The position numbers and the translations under genes were made by a program. 64,000 nt of DNA from Curvularia sp. ZM96 (lineage: Eukaryota > Ascomycota > Dothideomycetes > Pleosporales > Pleosporaceae), in assembly GCA_022457065.1 (NCBI GenBank), contig JAJGBQ010000003.1, positions 4,278,001-4,342,000 of the forward strand. The letters run 5' to 3'. This document shows, piece after piece, positions 59,158-64,000 of the stretch; position 1 is the stretch's first letter; every line of letters begins with the position of its first letter. The notes beneath the pieces are model-generated. The model was not told the origin of the DNA. It made no database searches and saw nothing but the letters and a program-made list of their open reading frames with translations.

Positions 59158-60974
59158 CTATGTCATGGTGACCAGCTCCTCGGCGGAGACCGGATGGATT
59201 GCCTATTGAAGAAGAACACGTTAGCAGATCCATGCATATTGAGACACGGGGCGCCAAAAGAACCCTTGATAGTGGCTTCCATGCTGCTTCCTTTGCAATC
59301 CTGCAGATGTGGGCACATGTTCGTGCTAATCTACCAGACGCACCACCCGCATATGCAGGCACGGAACAGCAGGCCTGAACTAGGAAAAGGGAAAGGGAAC
59401 ACAAGGTAGTGGTGGTGCAAATGGAAAAAGGGAATACGTACCACACAGTTATCAAAATCCTTCTTGGTGGCACCCATCTTAATCGCGACGCCGAATCCTT
59501 GCAGGATCTCGCTGCTTCCTTGGCCAAGGATGTGCAGACCCACGACTTTCTCCTCGGGACCCGCACAGATGATCTTGTAGGCTGTCGGCTGCTTGTGTTC
59601 TTGGTCCATCATGGCAAAGTACATTGCCTTGAACTCGGTCTTGTAGACCTTGATTTTGTCGTCGCCATACTTCTCGCGGGCTGCGGGCTCGGTCAGGCCA
59701 ATCGAGCCGATCTCGGGGTGAGCGAAAACGACAGAGGGGATGTTCTCGTATTCGAGGCGAGAGTTGGGCTGGTTGTTGAAAAGACGCTCTGACAAGCGGC
59801 GGCCAGCGGCAATGGCGACGGGTGTGAGTTCGAAACCGCGGTCGCAGACGTCACCGATGGCGTAGATGTTGGGGATGGAAGTGTTCTGGTATTCGTCCGT
59901 CACAATGTGGTTCTTCTCGTTAACCTTGATTCCAAAGTCCTTGATCTTGAGGTCCTCAATCTCAGGCACACGTCCAGTCGCAAACAGGACAGTCTCGACC
60001 TCGACAGTAGATTCCTTCTTAGTCTCTGTCTCTTGGTAGGTGACACGCTTCATTCCGTTTCCAATGTCCTCAACCTTTGTGATCTGTGTGCCCTTGTATA
60101 GGTTGATGCCCTGGCGCTCGTACTCCTGGGTTACGACATCCTGGATCATGGGATCAAAGGATCGGAGGAGCTTTTGGCCACGGATGAAGAAGTGTGTCTT
60201 AGTGCCGAGAGCGTGGAGCATACCAGTCATCTCGACACCAATGTATCCTGCGCCGCTTGTCGCGATACTCTTCGGCTGCTTCTCGAGATCGAAAAATCCA
60301 TCGCTGTCGATGCAGAGTTCCTTTCCGGGAATATCGGGGATCTGTGGTCGTCCACCAGTTGCAATAAGGATGTGCTTCGCCTTGATGCGCTGAGTTCCTC
60401 CCTCGTTCAGCGCAACCTCGACCTCGTCCTTTGCAACAAACTTTGCACGCCCTCTCAGGTGCTCAATCTCGTCCTTGTTCAGGTTGTTCTCGTAGATGCC
60501 GTTCAATCGCTTGACATAGTCATCCCGCTTCTTCTTGAAGTATGGCCAGTCAAACTCTGGTACCCCACCAACCTGGAAGCCGTATGCGCTTGCATCTTTG
60601 AAGGTCTCTGCAATAGCAGCTGCATTCCAAGTTACTTTCTTCGGCACACAGCCTACGTTGACACAGGTACCGCCATATCGTTTCGACTCGACAGCGATAA
60701 CTTTTGCGCCGTGTTTTGCGGCTCGTCGACCAGAGGCGATACCACCACTACCGATACCGATGACCAGGTAGTCGCATTCCTTGGTTTCGGACGACATCTT
60801 TGGACCCGTTGTAGAAAAATGGGAAGAGAGGCTTGCTAAGCGTGAGGATGCCACTGCGGGTCTTGCAAACTGGAAGGACGGTCGAGATAGAGTGGGGTGT
60901 CCTGTAGATGGAGGGGTAGTGGTACGAAGACTCGCAGATAGAGCTCGCAGTCTGTAAGCCGTGACTCTTTGCAT
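59158..60974 (-). CDS. GLR1: Glutathione reductase
   Basis: FAD flavoenzyme that regenerates GSH from GSSG with NADPH. Exon 1 is 60974-59442 and exon 2 is only 45 nt, 59202-59158, across a 239-nt intron, giving 525 aa. The FAD-binding motif is GIGSGGIASGRRAA. The redox-active pair is Cys104/Cys109 in GGTCVNVGCVPKK. The NADPH site is GAGYIGVEMTG, and the second FAD motif is IYAIGDVCDR. The catalytic His-Glu pair lies in the last exon (AIHPVSAEELVTM). The first 59 residues are an Arg/Ser/Thr-rich mitochondrial presequence. A second in-frame Met60 (MSSETKECDYLVIG) would start the cytosolic form, as known for yeast GLR1. A Yap1-type site lies 99 bp upstream. Confidence 0.97.
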
Positions 60975-61598
60975 TAAATCGCAGATCGAGGGACAGCAGG
61001 TGCTTATATTATGACGACAGGATTCCCAGATCTTAAATGCACCACCGTAGTCAGAGACTGGACTGGACGACTTTAGTAAGCCTGAGTTATGCAGCGCGGC
61101 AATTCCTTGTTGTTGTACAGCCTTCGGACGAAACTCTGGGCAAAGGCAATGAAGAACACTGGGGCTGGACCTACGATTACTACAAGGCTGCCGATGTATG
61201 CCGCTTGGTTATGCGCAAGCTTTTGCGATTTTGCGCTTATGGAATCAACAACGATGACGCGACCAGGACCTCGGCCTACTAGCGAAGCCGCATCGGCGCT
61301 ATACCGCTTGTGATAGCTAGCTGGCGATTACCTCATAGTTTTTGAGCTCCACCACCGCGCCCGCACACATCCACAGAAGCAACTATCTTCACCAATGTGA
61401 GAACTTTGGTACTTTTGGTAGGACAAACATGCCAACCGATGACACAGCACAACACTCCTCGGATTCTGAATCCTGAAGCAAACTCGGAACTTGTAAAAAT
61501 ATCACGCCACCCCGACAGTGAGCTTAAACACGGCGTACTTTGTCGCGTATACCATTAAACATATCTGTCTCGGATTACAGACAGTTGAGCTCTCCAAA
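60975..61598. promoter_or_regulatory. Bidirectional promoter region, GLR1 / small membrane protein
   Basis: 624 bp between divergent starts; contains the Yap1-type site. No other gene recognised. Confidence 0.55.
61073..61079 (-). promoter_or_regulatory. Yap1-type response element (TTAGTAA / TTACTAA)
   Basis: TTAGTAA at 61073-61079 reads TTACTAA on the GLR1 strand, the classic Yap1/AP-1-like oxidative stress element, 99 bp upstream of the GLR1 ATG. Yap1 control of GLR1 is established in yeast. A 7-mer match remains weak evidence by itself. Confidence 0.5.
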
Positions 61599-62089
61599 AT
61601 GGGTGGCAGGCTTTCCGTACCCAAGGCTGCCGACGGCATCAGCGAAGCTCCCAAGCCCACATCCGCTAACGGGCCACGTCTTTCGCGGAACCGTGGTATT
61701 ATCAATGGCCGTGTAAGATGACTTTTGGGTACTTGAATACACCTAGGATACTTTCTCTGACCCGTGTATAGACGGTCATGGCGCCGCTGGCGGCCTTTAC
61801 CATGGCGGGGCTGCTCTTCGTTTACGCTCGAACATCAATACGTGCCGCTAAACTCAATGCACAAAAGCACCGGGAGGCAGATGGAGGACAAATTAGCTGG
61901 CACAGGGAGAGTATGAGGCGACACGGGCAGATGGAGAGGCTGGATAATGACAGAGGAACATTTGGAGAGGCGTTGTTGGGAGACATTCGCCGGAAGAAAC
62001 AGCAGAAAGTCGAGGAGAATCAGAAGGTGTCGGCGGAGAGATCCGAAAATGATGCAGAGTTGAGGAAGATCATAGGCAAGAAAGATTGA
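61599..62089 (+). CDS. Small single-pass membrane protein, unknown function
   Basis: Two exons, 61599-61712 and 61772-62089, with a 59-nt intron (GTAAGA...GTATAG), give 143 aa. The N-terminus MGGRLSVPKA carries Gly2, and residues 1-38 are polar. One TM helix spans ~42-58 (LAAFTMAGLLFVYAR). The C-terminal ~80 residues are strongly basic/charged and helical (KLNAQKHREADGG, then RRKKQQKVEENQKV). This layout resembles small mitochondrial inner-membrane assembly proteins, but I recognise no family. Gly2 could be myristoylated, which is also unproven. It shares its promoter with GLR1. Confidence 0.72.
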
Positions 62090-63043
62090 TATTGCCATGC
62101 AGCGGCAGAACATATACTGAAAAGCATGTCTGGTATTGCTCGAGAGGAAGACGAGTTGAGTTGATTAGCGGAAACTGCTTGCGCCTACCTGTATAGTAGT
62201 CCTGCAGACCACGAAAGTTTTGTTATTTCCTACCAAGATCTTTCGAATATGATGTGGTATCGAATAAGAGGCACTCTCGGACGCGCATGAGCTTAACTCA
62301 ACCATGTACCATGGTCCGCGGCCGGTAGCCTCTTGTCATACACACCCTGTCACAGCTGTAAGCCGACTGTTGCATGTTCGACCTCGGATCGCTACAAGAC
62401 TCGGTACAAACAGCGTGACCTGGTACTAGCGCTGTGAATAATGTTATTCAAGTGTAGTGGTTGCAGCAGACAAAGACAAAGATTGTGATTCGCCCAAGCT
62501 ACTATGGCAATGCATGTGGGCCGGGGTCAGTGTTCAGCTTCACATGGGAATGAGCCGACCCCGCATTTTATGGCAGCAACGCTGAGAGTGCACAGCTGTG
62601 CAACGAGGCGGTTGGTTCAGTGATGGCACGCGCAATCTAATCAGACCAAGCACACCCAGTGACGATCTTTCCCTGTGCGTTGGATGAGGCACTTTTGCGA
62701 TCTTGGAAGCACATTGAAGTGCAAGTCCGTTTGTCGATCAGGCTCTTGCAGCCAATAAGGCCGTGGGCCCGTGGGCGTTAGACTGCTTTGGAGCAAACAG
62801 CGTGAGCTTAACCCCACCATTCCATCACCACGCTCCGAATCCATACGCACCCAGCATCACCCGCCATTGTCGCTCAACCGAACCTCTCGCCGCAACCCGC
62901 CTCGCGCCACACAGATCGCGCATATTTTGGCTACTCACTGAGCTCATAGACGCCGCGGTCTTCATGGAGCTTGTCTGGCTGCTGGCCCGATCGCGATTGC
63001 CGTAGGAAGACAGCACTGTCTTCCACAGCTAGCGATAGCCAGT
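62090..63043. other. Tandem intergenic region
   Basis: 954 bp between the small membrane protein and the mitochondrial carrier gene. No gene or repeat recognised. Confidence 0.55.
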
Positions 63044-63948
63044 ATGCCCAAGCAGGAGGACGGGAAGACAAGCTCACAAGGCGCCGTTTCTAACAGGCCG
63101 CGTGATCTCACTGACGTTTCAAGAGCTGTCTTGCGCAGCGAACAGGCAAAGCGTTGGACCAAGCGGTACAGGACCGAGGTCGCTGCAAGCTCCAGTAGTC
63201 TCCTCTCTACTTTTGCTGCTGTAAGTCGGCCTACTCCAAGGATATGTAGTGAGCTGTGTCGCGCTAACAACTTCCAGTATCCTCTCGACTCTGTCAAAAC
63301 CCGCCTGCAAGCGTACGCTCTCTGTGTCTTTACTTCCTATTCCAGGACTGACGTTTAGTAGATACAAATTCAACTCCTTCACCGACTGCGTCCGCCACAC
63401 CTACAAAACTGAGGGTTTCCATGGCTTCTACCGCGGTAAGCCAATTCCTTCTCCAAATCGCATCGAATTCACACTTATGCTCGCGTTCTAGGTGTCTGGT
63501 CTCCTCTCGCAAGCATCACTCTCGTCCGCACCGTGTCCTTCTCCATATACCAGCGATCCAAGTACGCGCTCGACAATTGGATTTACCAAGCTACCGGGAG
63601 CTCGCCACTTGTGATCGCGAACACTAGAAACGCATGGCCGACATTTTCCACAGTTGCATGTTTCGGGCTGGCAGGCGTAAATGCGGGCGCAGCTATTACA
63701 GTCATTGCGTGTACGAGGAACCTCTGGCAATCTATATGCGACATCAACTGACTCCTCGACAGGTCCTTTTGAGCTGACAAAACTAAGTGCACAAATTTCG
63801 GTGCTGATGGCCGAGCGTAGCGACGGTGGCGGCAAGAACGATGCGATACGCAAGAGTTACCAGAATTTGGGTACCTGGAAGACGGCACAAAATCTGGTCA
63901 GGCATCGAGGTTGGGGAGGGCTATATTCTGGCTTTCACTTGCATCTGC
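63044..63948 (+). CDS. Mitochondrial carrier family (SLC25-type) protein, truncated by window edge
   Basis: Five exons are visible: 63044-63220, 63278-63312, 63362-63435, 63492-63710 and 63763-63948. The last ends at a GTGAGT donor and the gene continues past the window. The first carrier signature is YPLDSVKTRLQ, followed by GFHGFYRGVWSPLAS. The second is CPFELTKLSAQ, followed by GWGGLYSGFHLHL. These match the P-x-[DE]-x-x-[KR] repeats of inner-membrane carriers. About 230 residues are present, covering roughly the first two of the three repeats. An N-terminal polar extension of ~50 residues precedes repeat 1. The substrate cannot be assigned. The fourth intron needs the GTACGA donor at 63711 to keep frame. 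Confidence 0.88.
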
Positions 63949-64000
63949 GTGAGTGAGCCAAAACAGGAAAAGAGAAAGATGTGACAAAAGCTGACGCTGC

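Overview
The window is nuclear DNA from a filamentous ascomycete. The style points to Pezizomycotina and most likely a Dothideomycete of the Pleosporales type. The reasons are short introns (mostly 47-70 nt) with GTATGT/GTAAGT/GTACGT donors and CTAAC/CTGAC-like branch points, compact genes on both strands, NACHT-type STAND genes, and an AROM-derived quinate-repressor-like protein. The species is not identified. I support 26 protein genes, most with exon structures worked out by hand. I found no rRNA, convincing tRNA, CRISPR array or intact transposon.

Layout. 0-10.4 kb, all minus strand: 3'-truncated CRM1 exportin, branched-chain aminotransferase, an unknown multipass membrane protein, and a kelch-repeat type I membrane protein. 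12-21 kb is accessory in character: an orphan protein, a peroxisomal-type thiolase (SCPx-like), a STAND-N / ubiquitin-like / T5orf172 fusion protein, a cysteine-rich protein with no normal start codon, and a three-exon small secreted protein. 22-26 kb: eIF2B-beta diverging from the Nem1 phosphatase. 26.6-29.6 kb: a five-exon NACHT STAND protein, followed by a 1.5 kb gene-free, AT-rich gap. 31-46 kb is dense housekeeping: ALG14, mitochondrial uL24, Ima1, RPS23, a coiled-coil protein, an MFS transporter of the anion:cation symporter type, an F-box protein and cytochrome c peroxidase. 46.6-64 kb: Grx5, a quinate-repressor-like pseudo-enzyme, a seven-exon Zn2Cys6 regulator, glutathione reductase, a small membrane protein and a truncated mitochondrial carrier.

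Functional links. Three redox genes (CCP1, GRX5, GLR1) lie within about 16 kb, and GLR1 has a Yap1-type site 99 bp upstream of its start. The aminotransferase has a Gcn4/CpcA-type site just upstream of its start. The most unusual items are the T5orf172 fusion at 15.6-18 kb, the secreted protein at 20.1 kb, the NACHT gene, and the AROM-like protein. That last protein has lost its kinase P-loop and dehydrogenase signature but keeps the dehydroquinase His/Lys pair.
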